64,000 nucleotides of DNA from Deltaproteobacteria bacterium (lineage in GTDB: Bacteria > Myxococcota_A > Polyangia > Polyangiales > Houyiibacteriaceae), in the NCBI GenBank assembly GCA_017644045.1, contig JAEPMI010000003.1, forward strand, positions 496,001 to 560,000. The letters run 5' to 3'. Positions 9,414-17,785 of the stretch are shown piece by piece (positions within the stretch are counted from its first letter, which is position 1; each line of letters opens with the position of its first letter). A program made the position numbers and the translations under genes. The notes under the pieces were generated by a model that was not told the origin of the DNA, did no database searches, and saw only the letters and a program-made list of their open reading frames with translations.

Positions 9414-9435
9414 GGGGTCTTTTGAGAAAGACCCC
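9414..9435. terminator. hairpin between convergent phospholipase D and LysR genes
   Basis: GGGGTCTTT (9414-9422) pairs perfectly with AAAGACCCC (9427-9435) around a TGAG loop, seven bases after the phospholipase D stop. It can serve as a terminator read from either strand, although no clear U-tract follows. Confidence 0.6.
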
Positions 9436-9544
9436 GGCTCGTCGGGAGTGAATCCCTCCTCGCCTCCCCAAAAAGCTGAAGGTCTCGCGCCGCAGGCGCT
9501 CGGTGCGTCCTCGCGTTGCTCGTCCTCCGTGGCGGCCTTGCGCG

Positions 9545-10438
9545 TCAGGCCAGGTCGGTGAGGCCTTGGGCGAGGTGATCGACGAAGGCGCGGACCCGTG
9601 AGGGGACGTGGCGGGTCGAGGCCATGAGCGCCTGGATGGGCGCGCGGGGTGGCTCGTGGTCCGGTAGCAGCCGCACCAGGCGGCCGTCCGCGAGGGCGTC
9701 GTCGACCAGCCAGCTCGCGAGGAGCGCGACCCCGTGGCCCGCGATGGCGAGCTGGGCGAGGGTCGCGCTGTGGTTCGCGGAGACGCGGCCGCTGACCGAC
9801 ACCGACGTCGGCTTCCCGTCGCCCTCGGCGAGCTCCCAGGTCTGGTTCGTGCCGAGGCCGGAGTGGAGCAGGCACGGTAGCTCCGCCAGCGCCGCGAGCG
9901 ACTCCGGTTGGCCATGCGCTTCGATGAACGCGGGTGAGGCGACCAGCCGCCGCGGCGTGTCCGCGAGGATCCGCGCCCGGTAGCTCGAGTCGACGGGTCG
10001 GCCGACGCGGACGGCGACGTCGATGCCGTCGGAGACCAGATCGACGTAGGCGTCGCTGAAGCGGAGGTCGAGCTCGATGGCCGGATGCTCGCTCAGGAAC
10101 GCGGGCATGAGCGGCGCCACGAAGCGGTCGCCGAAGACGACCGGCACGCTCACCCGGAGCCGGCCCTGGGGCTTCGCGTGCTGACCGCGGGTGGCGCCGA
10201 CCGCTTGCTCCCACGTCTCGAGCACCTCGAGCGCGCGCTGGTGGAACGCCTCGCCGGCGGTGGTGACCCGAACGCCGCGGGTGGTCCGGTCGAGGAGCTG
10301 CACCCCGAGCTCGTCTTCGAGCGCCGCGATCCACTTGCTGACCGTCGGCTGGGTGACCTGCTGCTCGTTCGCCACGGCCGTGAAGGAACCGAGCTCCACG
10401 AGCCGTACGTACGCCCGGAGCGCGTCGAAGTGGTCCAT
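9545..10438 (-). CDS. LysR-family transcriptional regulator
   Basis: This 297-residue protein has the LysR layout. A winged helix-turn-helix occupies residues 1-63 (FDALRAYVRLVELGSFTAVA, then VTQPTVSKWIAALEDELG). A linker helix leads to a two-lobed periplasmic-binding-protein-like effector domain from about residue 92. The pattern is of the subgroup whose members usually control an adjacent divergent gene; here that is the short-chain dehydrogenase at 10580. The 141-base shared intergenic region contains two G/C-rich palindromes that could be operator sites. The effector is unknown. Confidence 0.92.
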   Translation of the reverse strand: MDHFDALRAYVRLVELGSFTAVANEQQVTQPTVSKWIAALEDELGVQLLDRTTRGVRVTTAGEAFHQRALEVLETWEQAVGATRGQHAKPQGRLRVSVPVVFGDRFVAPLMPAFLSEHPAIELDLRFSDAYVDLVSDGIDVAVRVGRPVDSSYRARILADTPRRLVASPAFIEAHGQPESLAALAELPCLLHSGLGTNQTWELAEGDGKPTSVSVSGRVSANHSATLAQLAIAGHGVALLASWLVDDALADGRLVRLLPDHEPPRAPIQALMASTRHVPSRVRAFVDHLAQGLTDLA

Positions 10439-10450
10439 CGCGCTTCATTT

Positions 10451-10465
10451 CGCGGCAGCGCCGCG
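10451..10465. promoter_or_regulatory. palindrome in the LysR/SDR intergenic region
   Basis: CGCGGC-AGC-GCCGCG is a perfect 6-base-arm inverted repeat 12 bases upstream of the LysR start. A second perfect palindrome, CGCCGCCGGCGGCG, lies at 10520-10533. LysR proteins commonly bind dyads in such divergent regions, but G/C-rich palindromes are frequent at this base composition. Confidence 0.35.
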
Positions 10466-10579
10466 ATCTCCGCAACCTCGATCTGGGAATGAGTCCTAGG
10501 CGCGATCACCCGAAGACGACGCCGCCGGCGGCGCTCAGGGTGGTCTCCACGGTCGACGCGACCGAGAAAGGACCACCCA

Positions 10580-11296
10580 ATGAACTTCGACAACCCCACC
10601 ATCGCCTTCGTGACCGGCGCCAACCGCGGCATCGGCGCCGCCCTGGTCGACGCGCTCCTCACGGCCGGCGCCACCAAGGTCTACGCGGGCGTTCGCGACG
10701 CCGCCGCCTACCGCGCCCCGAGCCCGAAGGTCACCGCGGTCGCGCTCGACGTGACCGACCCGGAGAGCTGCGAGCGTGCTGCGAAGGAGGCCGGCGACGT
10801 GAACCTGCTCATCAACAACGCGGGGACCCTCGCGTCGTTCGACGTGCTCGACATGGCCATGGAGAGCTTCGACCTCGATCTGGCGACCAACTTCTTCGGG
10901 CCGCTCCACATGGCGCGCGCGTTCGTGCCGGTGCTCCGGCGTGGCACCGATCCGGCGTTGGTCAACGTGCTCACCGTGCTCTCCGTCGCGAGCATGCCCG
11001 GGATGGGCGGCTACGCCGCGAGCAAGGCGGCGACCTGGTCGCTCACCATGTCGCTGCGCCACCGGCTCGCCGCGGACGGCATCCGTGTCCACGGCGTCTT
11101 CCCCGGGCCGGTCGACACCGACATGCTCGCCGACGTCCAGATGCCCAAGACGCCGCCGAGCGCCGTGGCCGGGGCGATCGTCCGTGGCGTCATCGAGCGG
11201 ACGGAGGACATCGCGCCCGACCCGATGTCGGAGCAGGTGCTCGGGACTTTCATGAGCGACCCCAAGGCGGTCGAGCGCCAGTTCGGCGCGATGTGA
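10580..11296 (+). CDS. short-chain dehydrogenase/reductase (SDR)
   Basis: The 238-residue enzyme has the classical SDR fold: the NAD(P)-binding TGANRGIG at residues 12-19, NNAG, and catalytic Tyr145 and Lys149 in YAASK, with a Ser-rich LTVLSVAS strand before them. It reduces or oxidises an alcohol or ketone with NAD(P)H; the substrate is not evident. Divergence from a LysR gene suggests that the regulator responds to the enzyme's substrate or product. A GAAAGGA ribosome site precedes the ATG. A strong hairpin follows the stop. Confidence 0.9.
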   Translation: MNFDNPTIAFVTGANRGIGAALVDALLTAGATKVYAGVRDAAAYRAPSPKVTAVALDVTDPESCERAAKEAGDVNLLINNAGTLASFDVLDMAMESFDLDLATNFFGPLHMARAFVPVLRRGTDPALVNVLTVLSVASMPGMGGYAASKAATWSLTMSLRHRLAADGIRVHGVFPGPVDTDMLADVQMPKTPPSAVAGAIVRGVIERTEDIAPDPMSEQVLGTFMSDPKAVERQFGAM

Positions 11297-11304
11297 GCGA
11301 CGAA

Positions 11305-11333
11305 GGCCCGCGGGCGGCGCACGCCCGCGGGCC
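11305..11333 (+). terminator. strong G/C hairpin after the SDR gene
   Basis: GGCCCGCGGGCG (11305-11316) pairs over all 12 bases with 11322-11333 around a GCGCA loop, starting eight bases after the SDR stop codon. It probably terminates that transcript, though no long U-run follows. Confidence 0.6.
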
Positions 11334-11356
11334 GCTCGCGTTAGAGTCTCGCGGCG

Positions 11357-11992
11357 ATGGGGATGTATCCGGCCTACAAAGAGATCCGCGAGAGCACGCT
11401 GGCCGCGCTGCTCTCCAATCCTCACGACGCGGCGCACGTGGACGGTCTGCTCTTCGTCCCCGCGGACGGCGACCGCGTCTCCTGGAGCATCGAGACGTGC
11501 GAGGCCGACGTCGTGGACGCGTCGCGCTTCGGCCGGGCGGAGCTTCCCTTCACCGACGACGAGCGGAAGACGCTCGGGGGCTTGTCCCTCGGGAAGTATC
11601 CGGATTGGGACGAGCACCTCGGGTTCCGCCATGTGCTCGCCGCCGAAGACGGCGACACCCTCGACGAGGTGCTGGCGATCCTCGGCGCGGGCGAGAACCC
11701 GGACGCCACGGCCGAGGCGCTGGCCGACCTCGGGCTCGAGCCGGCCGAGCTCCCGAACCGCTCCGAGACCGGGGAAGCCGACCTGATGGGCTTCGACACC
11801 GACCTCGTCTGCTACGGCATCCCCGGCTACCGCACCCCGGGCGACCTCGCGGCGGTCTGGGCACGCATCGAGGACATGCTCGACGGGTTTCCGGAGCGCG
11901 TGCCCGCGATCCTCGACGTGGTGGAGGCCGAGGTTCGCTATTACTACGGCTGCGCCGCTCGCCGTTCGGCCGATCTCTACCTGGTGTGGTAG
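11357..11992 (+). CDS. hypothetical acidic protein
   Basis: A 211-residue soluble protein, rich in Asp and Glu, with no signal peptide or membrane segment. It is unrecognised. Visible features are an ordered N-terminal half beginning YKEIRESTLAALLSNPHDA, a central helical stretch with repeated LADLGLEPAEL-type helices, and a conserved-looking end EVRYYYGCAARRSADLYLVW. Either ATG at 11357 or 11363 could be used. It is followed within 27 bases by the SRPBCC gene in the same direction, so the two may be co-transcribed. Confidence 0.65.
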   Translation: MGMYPAYKEIRESTLAALLSNPHDAAHVDGLLFVPADGDRVSWSIETCEADVVDASRFGRAELPFTDDERKTLGGLSLGKYPDWDEHLGFRHVLAAEDGDTLDEVLAILGAGENPDATAEALADLGLEPAELPNRSETGEADLMGFDTDLVCYGIPGYRTPGDLAAVWARIEDMLDGFPERVPAILDVVEAEVRYYYGCAARRSADLYLVW

Positions 11993-12019
11993 CCGCGGCC
12001 GTTCGTGTAGAGTCCCGCC

Positions 12020-12568
12020 GTGGCCAAGCCCAACCTTCGAAAAGTCGCCCTCGGTTGCCTGGGTCTCCTCGGCCTCACGATCGCCGTGGTCGTGGTGCTC
12101 GCGCTGATGCAGCCGGACTCCTACACCGTGTCCGTCACGCGCGACATGAGCGTGCCGCCCGAGGCGATCGCGCCGCAGGTCACCGACATGGAGGCGTGGG
12201 CTGCGTGGAACCCGTGGGCGGAGATCGATCCGAACGCGACCCTCGAGTTCTCGGACCCGACCTCCGGTGAAGGCGCCTGGTACACGTGGAAGGGCAACGA
12301 GGACATGGGCTCGGGCAAGATGACCATCGCGTCCATCGACGGGCAGCGGGTCAGCTACGACCTCGAGTTCATCGAGCCCTTCGAAGGCCTGGCCGACGTC
12401 GCGATCGCCTGGGAAGCCCAGGGCGAGGGCACCGAGGTCACCTGGTCGATGGAAGGTCAGAACAACTTCGGCTCGAAGGTCGCGAGCCTCTTCGTCGACT
12501 TCCAGTCGGCCATCACGAAGGACTTCGAGGACGGCCTGGCCAACCTCGAGGCCGCCGCCTCCGAGTGA
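12020..12568 (+). CDS. SRPBCC (START-like) domain protein with N-terminal membrane anchor
   Basis: The 182-residue product begins with a GTG codon and one hydrophobic segment at about residues 8-30. It then shows the pattern of the polyketide cyclase/START-like SRPBCC family: a YTVSVTRDMSVPPEAI strand-helix, MEAWAAWNPWAEIDP, and the central DLEFIEPFEGLADVAIAWE strands. SRPBCC domains hold hydrophobic ligands in a deep cavity. The anchor suggests the domain faces the periplasm or membrane surface. The ligand is unknown. Confidence 0.8.
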   Translation: MAKPNLRKVALGCLGLLGLTIAVVVVLALMQPDSYTVSVTRDMSVPPEAIAPQVTDMEAWAAWNPWAEIDPNATLEFSDPTSGEGAWYTWKGNEDMGSGKMTIASIDGQRVSYDLEFIEPFEGLADVAIAWEAQGEGTEVTWSMEGQNNFGSKVASLFVDFQSAITKDFEDGLANLEAAASE

Positions 12569-12606
12569 GTCGTGCGGTCCTTCGGGGCCGCTGCTAAACG
12601 GAGGGC

Positions 12607-13263
12607 ATGGACGATGCGTCGCAGCCCTCGAAGGCTCAGCTCCTCGACGAGGTGCCCACCTCGTTCGATACGACGAAGCTCCGTTTCGACGGGCTCCGCG
12701 GCGATGCGTCGCGGCACCTGACGCGCGCCGAGCTCGAGGCGGGGATCGCTGCGCTGCCGCCGGCGCCGAAGGACGAAGGCACCGTGGATCTGCTCGTGGC
12801 CCGCACCCCCGAGTTCGGCCGCATCCTCCACGAGAAGGCGCTGCTGACGGTGGAAGGCGGCATGCCCCAGGACCGCTTCGCCGAGCAGACCAAGTACGGC
12901 CTCGACCACCAGCTCGCGACGACCCGCACCGACTTCGCGCGGCTCATCGCCAACGGGCAGCCGCTGGAGCTCCACGGCGACAACCTCTTCCTCTCGCTCG
13001 ACCTCTCGGACGCGAACCTCCCGGCCGGCTCACGGATCCGTCTCGGCGAGGCGCTGGTCGAGGTCACGCCGACCGCCCACAACGGGTGCAAGAAGTGGGT
13101 GCAGCGCTTCGGTCTCGCCGCGATGCGGCTCAACATGAGCGCGGCGTATCGGCCTCGGCATTTGCGCGGGATCTACCTGCGCGTGATCGAAGCCGGCGAG
13201 TGTCGCGTGGGCGATGCGGCGCTCGTGGTCAACCGCGGCACGGCGGTCGTGGCGGCCGAGTAG
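12607..13263 (+). CDS. MOSC-domain-like protein
   Basis: The 218-residue protein resembles MOSC domains, which bind sulfur or molybdenum cofactor-related groups through a conserved Cys. The C-terminal half contains GEALVEVTPTAHNGCKKWVQRFG, in which the Cys is the expected key residue. The RLGEALVEV strand and a final beta strand before GDAALVVNRG complete the pattern. The N-terminal half begins with an acidic stretch and VDLLVARTPEFGRILHEKALLTVEGG. No partner cofactor genes are nearby, so the biochemical role is open. Start at ATG 12607, 38 bases after the SRPBCC gene. Confidence 0.65.
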   Translation: MDDASQPSKAQLLDEVPTSFDTTKLRFDGLRGDASRHLTRAELEAGIAALPPAPKDEGTVDLLVARTPEFGRILHEKALLTVEGGMPQDRFAEQTKYGLDHQLATTRTDFARLIANGQPLELHGDNLFLSLDLSDANLPAGSRIRLGEALVEVTPTAHNGCKKWVQRFGLAAMRLNMSAAYRPRHLRGIYLRVIEAGECRVGDAALVVNRGTAVVAAE

Positions 13264-13315
13264 CGCGCGGGATCACCGTCGCATTCGGATCGCCTTCGCG
13301 GTACCGTCGGATCCC

Positions 13316-14209
13316 ATGAGCGACGTCGGAACAATCACCGAGATCGAGCCCGAAGATCAGCTCGGCTGGATCGAGATGCCGAACGGCGACCGGGTCCGCT
13401 TCGGCGGCACGGCCTGCAAGGGTTTCGTCCCCGAGATCGGCATGACCGTGAAGGTCTTGGGAACCAAGCCCGGCTACGGCGGCACCGTGAAGGCGACCGG
13501 GCTCGAGAAGGTCGCCGACGTCGCGGGCAAGGGCCCGGCGGCGGTCGCGGCCGCGGCGGGGAAGTCCTCCGCGCCCGCCCCCGCGCCGAAGCGGCGGACC
13601 AACCTCCACACCGTGCAGAACGCCGGCATTCGCGCCGACGAGCTCCTGCTGAAGATCCTCGGTCGCGCCGACATGGACGACACGCTCCACGCCGACCTCG
13701 AGTCACTGATGTTCGAAGTCCAGCCGATGCCGGCGAGCGAGCTCGACTGCCACAACCCCTGGCTCTACGTCGTCGCGATGAACGGGGGCGGCTCCGCCTA
13801 CGGGCTCTACCAGCACCCGGTCGTCGCTCAGTTCCCGCAGGCGCCTTGGGTCTTCTGGGACCACGAGACGGACCACGTGCGCTACCTGGCCGCCGACACC
13901 GGCGCCTTCTTCCAGGGGATCCTGGCGGACGGAGAGGCCGCCGGGCAGGACGTCAGCCGAGCGCGACAGACCCTCTCGATGCTCGGCGTGCCGGCGGCGC
14001 CCGGCGCCCAGCTGGTCGAGCAGAAGATGACCTGGCTCCCACCGGAAGACGACGAGCTCCGGCCCCTCGACGAGTACCTCGGCGAGAGCGATGGCGCCGA
14101 GATGGAGCGGGGGCTGCTGGCGTACGTCTCGCGCAAGCAGGAGACCCGCGCGGTGCAGCCGCTGAAGTCGCTCTACCAAGCCTGGGGCTGGAACGCGCCC
14201 GGCTTCTGA
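13316..14209 (+). CDS. paralogue family protein with N-terminal cold-shock-like domain
   Basis: The 297-residue product has two parts. Residues 1-60 (GTITEIEPEDQLGWIEMP through VRFGGTACKGFVPEIG) resemble an OB-fold cold-shock-like module. An Ala/Pro linker follows, and from about residue 100 comes a domain of unknown function. That second domain contains NPWLYVVAMNGGGSAYGLY, WVFWDHETDHVRYLA and a WLPPEDDELRPLDEYL stretch. The same domain, without the OB module, recurs in the protein at 42393-43046. Those aromatic and Gly-rich blocks look like a conserved pocket. Function unknown. Confidence 0.7.
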   Translation: MSDVGTITEIEPEDQLGWIEMPNGDRVRFGGTACKGFVPEIGMTVKVLGTKPGYGGTVKATGLEKVADVAGKGPAAVAAAAGKSSAPAPAPKRRTNLHTVQNAGIRADELLLKILGRADMDDTLHADLESLMFEVQPMPASELDCHNPWLYVVAMNGGGSAYGLYQHPVVAQFPQAPWVFWDHETDHVRYLAADTGAFFQGILADGEAAGQDVSRARQTLSMLGVPAAPGAQLVEQKMTWLPPEDDELRPLDEYLGESDGAEMERGLLAYVSRKQETRAVQPLKSLYQAWGWNAPGF

Positions 14210-14365
14210 GAACGGGGACGGTCCGCCGGGTCCCTTTCGCCTGCCCGTGCGACCGCTGCGTTCTCACCGGCCCGCACCGAGTCGGGGACCCCGCGAGGAG
14301 AATCGACAGGGGTCCGACGTTTCCCCGTTGGCTTCCTGGCCCGCCAGGCGCATAAGACAGAGGCA

Positions 14366-15931
14366 GTGAACAAGAAGGGTGTGCGCGTCCGGCGCTGGCA
14401 GCCGGAGGACCTCGGCGCCATCATCGCCTGCCAGAAGGCAGCCTGGCCGGAGTATCCGGACGGCGAGCAGTACGGTCGGCGCACCCTCCGACTGGCCTTC
14501 GCGGCGTTCCCCGAGGGGCAGCTCCTGGCGGAGATCGACGGCGAGGTCGTCGGCTACGCCACCAGCGTCATCGTCGACCTGCCGGCGCCCCTCGAGCAGT
14601 ACAGCTTCGACGAGCTCACTGGCCAGGGCACCTTCTCGACCCACACGGCGGAGGGCGACACGCTCTACGGCGCCGACATCGCGGTCCACCCCGACTGGCG
14701 AGGCCAGCGGGTCGCGGCGAAGCTCTACCAGGCGCGCAAGCGGCTGCTCCGGAAGCACAACCTCCGGCGCATGGTCGCCTTCGGACGCCTGCCCGGGTAC
14801 GGCGCGCTCACCAAGCGGATGAAGCCCGAGACCTATGTGGCGAAGGTCCGCGAGGGCTCGCTCAAGGATCCGGCGCTCACCGCGCAGCTTCGCGCCGGCT
14901 ACGAGGTGAAGGCGGTGCGCCAGGGCTTGATGGAGGACGCGGCCAGCGCCGGCTGGGCCACGCTCATCGAGCTCCGGAACCCCGACTACGACCCGCGCAA
15001 GCGTCGCTATCGGCCCCGGAAGGTCGAGCGCCTCTGGCCCCGGGCGCGCATCTGTGCCGTGCAGTGGCGCATGAGCGACGGCGTCGACCTCGCCGCGTTC
15101 CAGAAGACGGCCTCCTTCTTCGCGACCGTCGCCAACGAGTACGGCTGCCACGTGCTCGTGTTCCCCGAGTTGGTCGCCGCGCCGCTGCTGGCGTCCCTGC
15201 CGCCGACCTCGAGCGCCGACGAGATGAGAGCGCTCGCGGGGCTCCACTCGGCGTACCTGGAGGTGTTCCAGGAGCTCGCGAAGGAGCACCACCTCTACAT
15301 CGTGGCCGGCTCGCACCCGGTGCTCCGGGACGACGCGCTCTTCAACGTCGCCCACTTGCTGACGCCGCGAGGGAACGTCTACACGCAGGACAAGCTCCAC
15401 CTCACGCCGACCGAGCGCGACGTGTGGGGCTTCACTCCGGGCGAGGAGCTGCGGGTCTTCGAGAGTCCCTTCGGCAAGCTCGCGATGCAGGTCTGCTTCG
15501 ACATCGAGTTCCCGGAGCCCAGCCGGCTGCTGGCCGACGCGGGGGTCGACACCATCTTCGTCCCCTTCAGCACGGACGACGAGGCGGCCTACCTCCGGGT
15601 GCGCTTCAGCGCGCACGCCCGCGCCATCGAGAACGTCGTGTACCTCGCGCTCTCTGGCTCGTGCGGCAACCTCGCCCGGCCCACCTACCTGCTCAACTAC
15701 TCGCGGAGCGCCGTCCTCACTCCCAGCGACTTCGGCTTTCCTCCGAACGCCGTCGCGGCCGAGGCGCCGCCGCACGAGCAGACCGTCGCCATCGCGGACC
15801 TCGACTACGCGCTCCTCGACCACGCACGCGCCGCCGGTAGCGTGCTCCCGCTCCGCGAGCTGCGCCACGACCTCTACGAGCTGGAGCCGCGGACGCGCCT
15901 CCGGACCTTCGTCCTGGACGACGAGACATGA
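14366..15931 (+). CDS. GNAT acetyltransferase-nitrilase fusion, YhcX-like
   Basis: A 521-residue fusion. The N-terminal 200 residues form a GNAT N-acetyltransferase domain (VRRWQPEDLGAIIACQKAAW; acetyl-CoA loop in VHPDWRGQRVAAKLY). The C-terminal part is a carbon-nitrogen hydrolase with triad Glu268 (FPELV), Lys343 (DKLHL) and Cys377 (QVCFDIEFPE). The order matches Bacillus subtilis YhcX. Nitrilase-superfamily members hydrolyse amides or nitriles; with an acetyltransferase in the same chain, a coupled amide-forming and -splitting role is possible. It starts with GTG, and its stop overlaps the next gene's start by four bases, so it is translationally coupled to two SET-domain genes. Confidence 0.88.
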   Translation: MNKKGVRVRRWQPEDLGAIIACQKAAWPEYPDGEQYGRRTLRLAFAAFPEGQLLAEIDGEVVGYATSVIVDLPAPLEQYSFDELTGQGTFSTHTAEGDTLYGADIAVHPDWRGQRVAAKLYQARKRLLRKHNLRRMVAFGRLPGYGALTKRMKPETYVAKVREGSLKDPALTAQLRAGYEVKAVRQGLMEDAASAGWATLIELRNPDYDPRKRRYRPRKVERLWPRARICAVQWRMSDGVDLAAFQKTASFFATVANEYGCHVLVFPELVAAPLLASLPPTSSADEMRALAGLHSAYLEVFQELAKEHHLYIVAGSHPVLRDDALFNVAHLLTPRGNVYTQDKLHLTPTERDVWGFTPGEELRVFESPFGKLAMQVCFDIEFPEPSRLLADAGVDTIFVPFSTDDEAAYLRVRFSAHARAIENVVYLALSGSCGNLARPTYLLNYSRSAVLTPSDFGFPPNAVAAEAPPHEQTVAIADLDYALLDHARAAGSVLPLRELRHDLYELEPRTRLRTFVLDDET

Positions 15932-16521
15932 TGCACCCCGCCACCGAGCTCTTCGTGCGCACCGACGGAGTCGGCGTGGGCGTTCGCGCGACCGAAGCGC
16001 TTCCGCTCGGGACCCTGCTCTGGGTGCGCGACGCCCTCGACCTGGTGCTCGAACCGAACGCCATCCGGCGGCTCGCGCCTGCGCTCCGCGCCCCGGTCCG
16101 CCGGCTCGGCTACCGCAACGCGCGAGGGCAGTGGATCGTCTGCTGGGACGCCGGCAAGCACGTGAACCACTCTTGTGATCCGACGATGCGCGGCGTCGGG
16201 CACGACGCCATGGTCGCCGTTCGTGCGGTCCGCGTCGGCGACGAGATCACCTGTGACTACGCCGAGTGCAACCTGGACGAGACGCTCAGCTGCCTCTGTG
16301 GCGCTCCGTCGTGCCGTGGCTCGATCGGGGGACCGATCGCGGAAGCCACATGGAAGCGGTGGCAGCAGGAAGTGGAGGCCGCCGTGGCGCGCGCCGACCA
16401 CCTGCCTCAGCCGCTCCTGAAGGTGTGCGAAGACCCGCGCGTCGCGCAGGTCTTCGCTGGGGGGCGTCCCGTACCGACGCTCAGTGATGTCGCGATATCG
16501 CCAAGGGAGAGTGATTCGTGA
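15928..16521 (+). CDS. SET-domain protein, first of a tandem pair
   Basis: The 197-residue protein contains a SET methyltransferase domain: GVGVRATEALPLGTLLW, GKHVNHSCDPTM with the SAM-binding NHSCDP, GDEITCDYAE with the catalytic Tyr, and a post-SET-like CLCGAPSCRGSIGG. SET enzymes transfer methyl groups from SAM to protein lysines. The C-terminal 45 residues are helical and of unknown role. Its ATG overlaps the preceding fusion gene (ATGA) and its stop overlaps the next SET gene (GTGA), a tight operon. The target protein is unknown. Confidence 0.88.
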   Translation: MMHPATELFVRTDGVGVGVRATEALPLGTLLWVRDALDLVLEPNAIRRLAPALRAPVRRLGYRNARGQWIVCWDAGKHVNHSCDPTMRGVGHDAMVAVRAVRVGDEITCDYAECNLDETLSCLCGAPSCRGSIGGPIAEATWKRWQQEVEAAVARADHLPQPLLKVCEDPRVAQVFAGGRPVPTLSDVAISPRESDS

Positions 16522-17126
16522 AGAAGGCCCATTCGAAGCTCGCGCCGGTCAGCACTGCGCCACGCCGGAAGTCTCGGCACCCACGCAGAGGGCGCTCGTT
16601 CGTCCGCGCCGTTCCGCCGCTGGAGGGGTCCACGTCGATGACCTCCGCCGCCACGCGAACCCGTGTCCGACCGGACGGTGAGCGCGCGCTCTTCGCCGAG
16701 GAGGACATCGCCCCCGGCGTCGTGGTCGTCGTCTTCGGCGGCCGGGTGATCGACGCCCTCGCGCTCGCCGCGCTCCCTCGGGAACGGCAGCGCTTCGCGC
16801 TCCAAGTCGAAGAGGGCCAGTTCCTCTACTCCGACCGCGACGGCCCCGGCGACTGGGTGAACCACTCGTGCGATCCGAACAGCGGACTGCGCGGTCAGAT
16901 CGTGCTCGTCGCCCTCCGTCCGATCGCCGCCGGCGAGGAGATCTGCTTCGACTACGCCATGACCGACACCCACGACTACGACAGCTTCGACTGTCGCTGC
17001 GGGGCGTCGCTCTGTCGGGGTCGCGTCGGACCCGACGACTGGCGTTCGCCGGAGCTGCAGCAGCGCTACGCCGGCCACTTCGCGCCGCACGTCGAGCGCC
17101 TCATCGGCGGCCAGCGAACGCGGTAG
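16518..17126 (+). CDS. SET-domain protein, second of a tandem pair
   Basis: A second SET methyltransferase of 202 residues with DGERALFAEEDIAPGVVVV, DWVNHSCDPNSGLRG, GEEICFDYAMTD and a CRCGASLCRGRVG post-SET motif. Relative to the first copy it has an Arg/Lys-rich N-terminal tail of 40 residues that might contact nucleic acid or a partner. The GTG start overlaps the upstream stop by four bases. An ATG at 16638, preceded by GGAGG, is an alternative that would remove the basic tail. The two copies are divergent, so they probably methylate different residues or targets. Confidence 0.85.
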   Translation: MKKAHSKLAPVSTAPRRKSRHPRRGRSFVRAVPPLEGSTSMTSAATRTRVRPDGERALFAEEDIAPGVVVVVFGGRVIDALALAALPRERQRFALQVEEGQFLYSDRDGPGDWVNHSCDPNSGLRGQIVLVALRPIAAGEEICFDYAMTDTHDYDSFDCRCGASLCRGRVGPDDWRSPELQQRYAGHFAPHVERLIGGQRTR

Positions 17127-17222
17127 CGCGCCAGCGGGAAGTCACATGCATCAGCGATCGGGGCAGTCGGCCACGACCGGGACCAAATGGACCCCCGCCA
17201 TCGGCCGGATCGTCCGCCTCCA

Positions 17223-17267
17223 GCGAAATCGTGCGGCGTCGAATCCGCGGAAGCTGCGTGATTTCGC
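17223..17267 (+). promoter_or_regulatory. inverted repeat upstream of the CBS-domain gene
   Basis: GCGAAATC (17223-17230) and GATTTCGC (17260-17267) are perfect inverted 8-base arms, centred about 35 bases upstream of the possible sigma-54 promoter. They are fairly A/T-rich for this genome and could be activator half-sites. Confidence 0.4.
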
Positions 17268-17271
17268 GGGT

Positions 17272-17287
17272 TGGCCCGGCCGCTGCA
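17272..17287 (+). promoter_or_regulatory. possible sigma-54 (-24/-12) promoter
   Basis: TGGCCCGGCCGCTGCA matches the sigma-54 consensus at the invariant GG and GC with exact spacing and differs at two positions (TGGCAC to TGGCCC, TTGC to CTGC). It lies 32 bases before the CBS-domain gene start. Base composition makes chance matches possible. Confidence 0.4.
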
Positions 17288-17307
17288 ACTCCATCGGTCG
17301 TCTCCCG

Positions 17308-17316
17308 AGGAGGTGA
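17308..17316 (+). promoter_or_regulatory. near-perfect Shine-Dalgarno of the CBS gene
   Basis: AGGAGGTGA lies with its core six bases before the ATG at 17320. It is the strongest ribosome-binding site noticed in the window and suggests high translation. Confidence 0.7.
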
Positions 17317-17319
17317 CCC

Positions 17320-17781
17320 ATGGCTCTCAGAATTGGACAGCTCATCACCAACGACTCCAGGCCGATCGCGATCCACATGGACGACCCCGTGCTCCATGCG
17401 GTGCGCGTGATGAACGACGAAGCCGTCGGGTCGGTCCTGGTGCTCGGCCCGAACGACGACCTGGTCGGCATCTTCACCGAGCGCGACGTGCTCACCCGCG
17501 TGATCGAGGGGCGCTGCAGCGCGCACGACACCTCGGTCGCCGAGGTGATGACGCCGACGCCGCTCACGGTCGACCATCAGACGCCGCTCGACGAGGCGCA
17601 CTCGCTGATGCGCTTGCATGGCGTCGCGCACCTACCGGTCGTGAAGGATGGCGAGGTGATCGGTGTCGTGGCGCTCCGCGATGTGCGCTCGGCGATGGCT
17701 CTCGCGCTGACCTACGAGAACCGCGCGCTCCGCGGCTACATTCACGGCCCGGTGGCGCGCGCCAGCGAGAGCTTCTTCTGA
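17320..17781 (+). CDS. two-CBS-domain protein
   Basis: A 153-residue stand-alone CBS pair. The first domain runs from about residue 8 to 65 (LVLGPNDDLVGIFTERDVL) and the second from about 75 to 130 (VMTPTPLTV, AHLPVVKDGEVIGVVALRDV). CBS pairs bind adenine nucleotides and report energy state. Short stand-alone versions typically act in trans on partners. Strong translation signals and a possible sigma-54 promoter suggest regulated high expression. Its stop lies four bases from the convergent methyltransferase gene. Confidence 0.9.
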   Translation: MALRIGQLITNDSRPIAIHMDDPVLHAVRVMNDEAVGSVLVLGPNDDLVGIFTERDVLTRVIEGRCSAHDTSVAEVMTPTPLTVDHQTPLDEAHSLMRLHGVAHLPVVKDGEVIGVVALRDVRSAMALALTYENRALRGYIHGPVARASESFF

Positions 17782-17785
17782 CCCC

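Noticed and set aside
10520-10533. A 14-base G/C palindrome as a definite LysR operator
   Set aside because: Pure G/C palindromes are common at this base composition and it lacks the T-N11-A form; listed only as a possibility.
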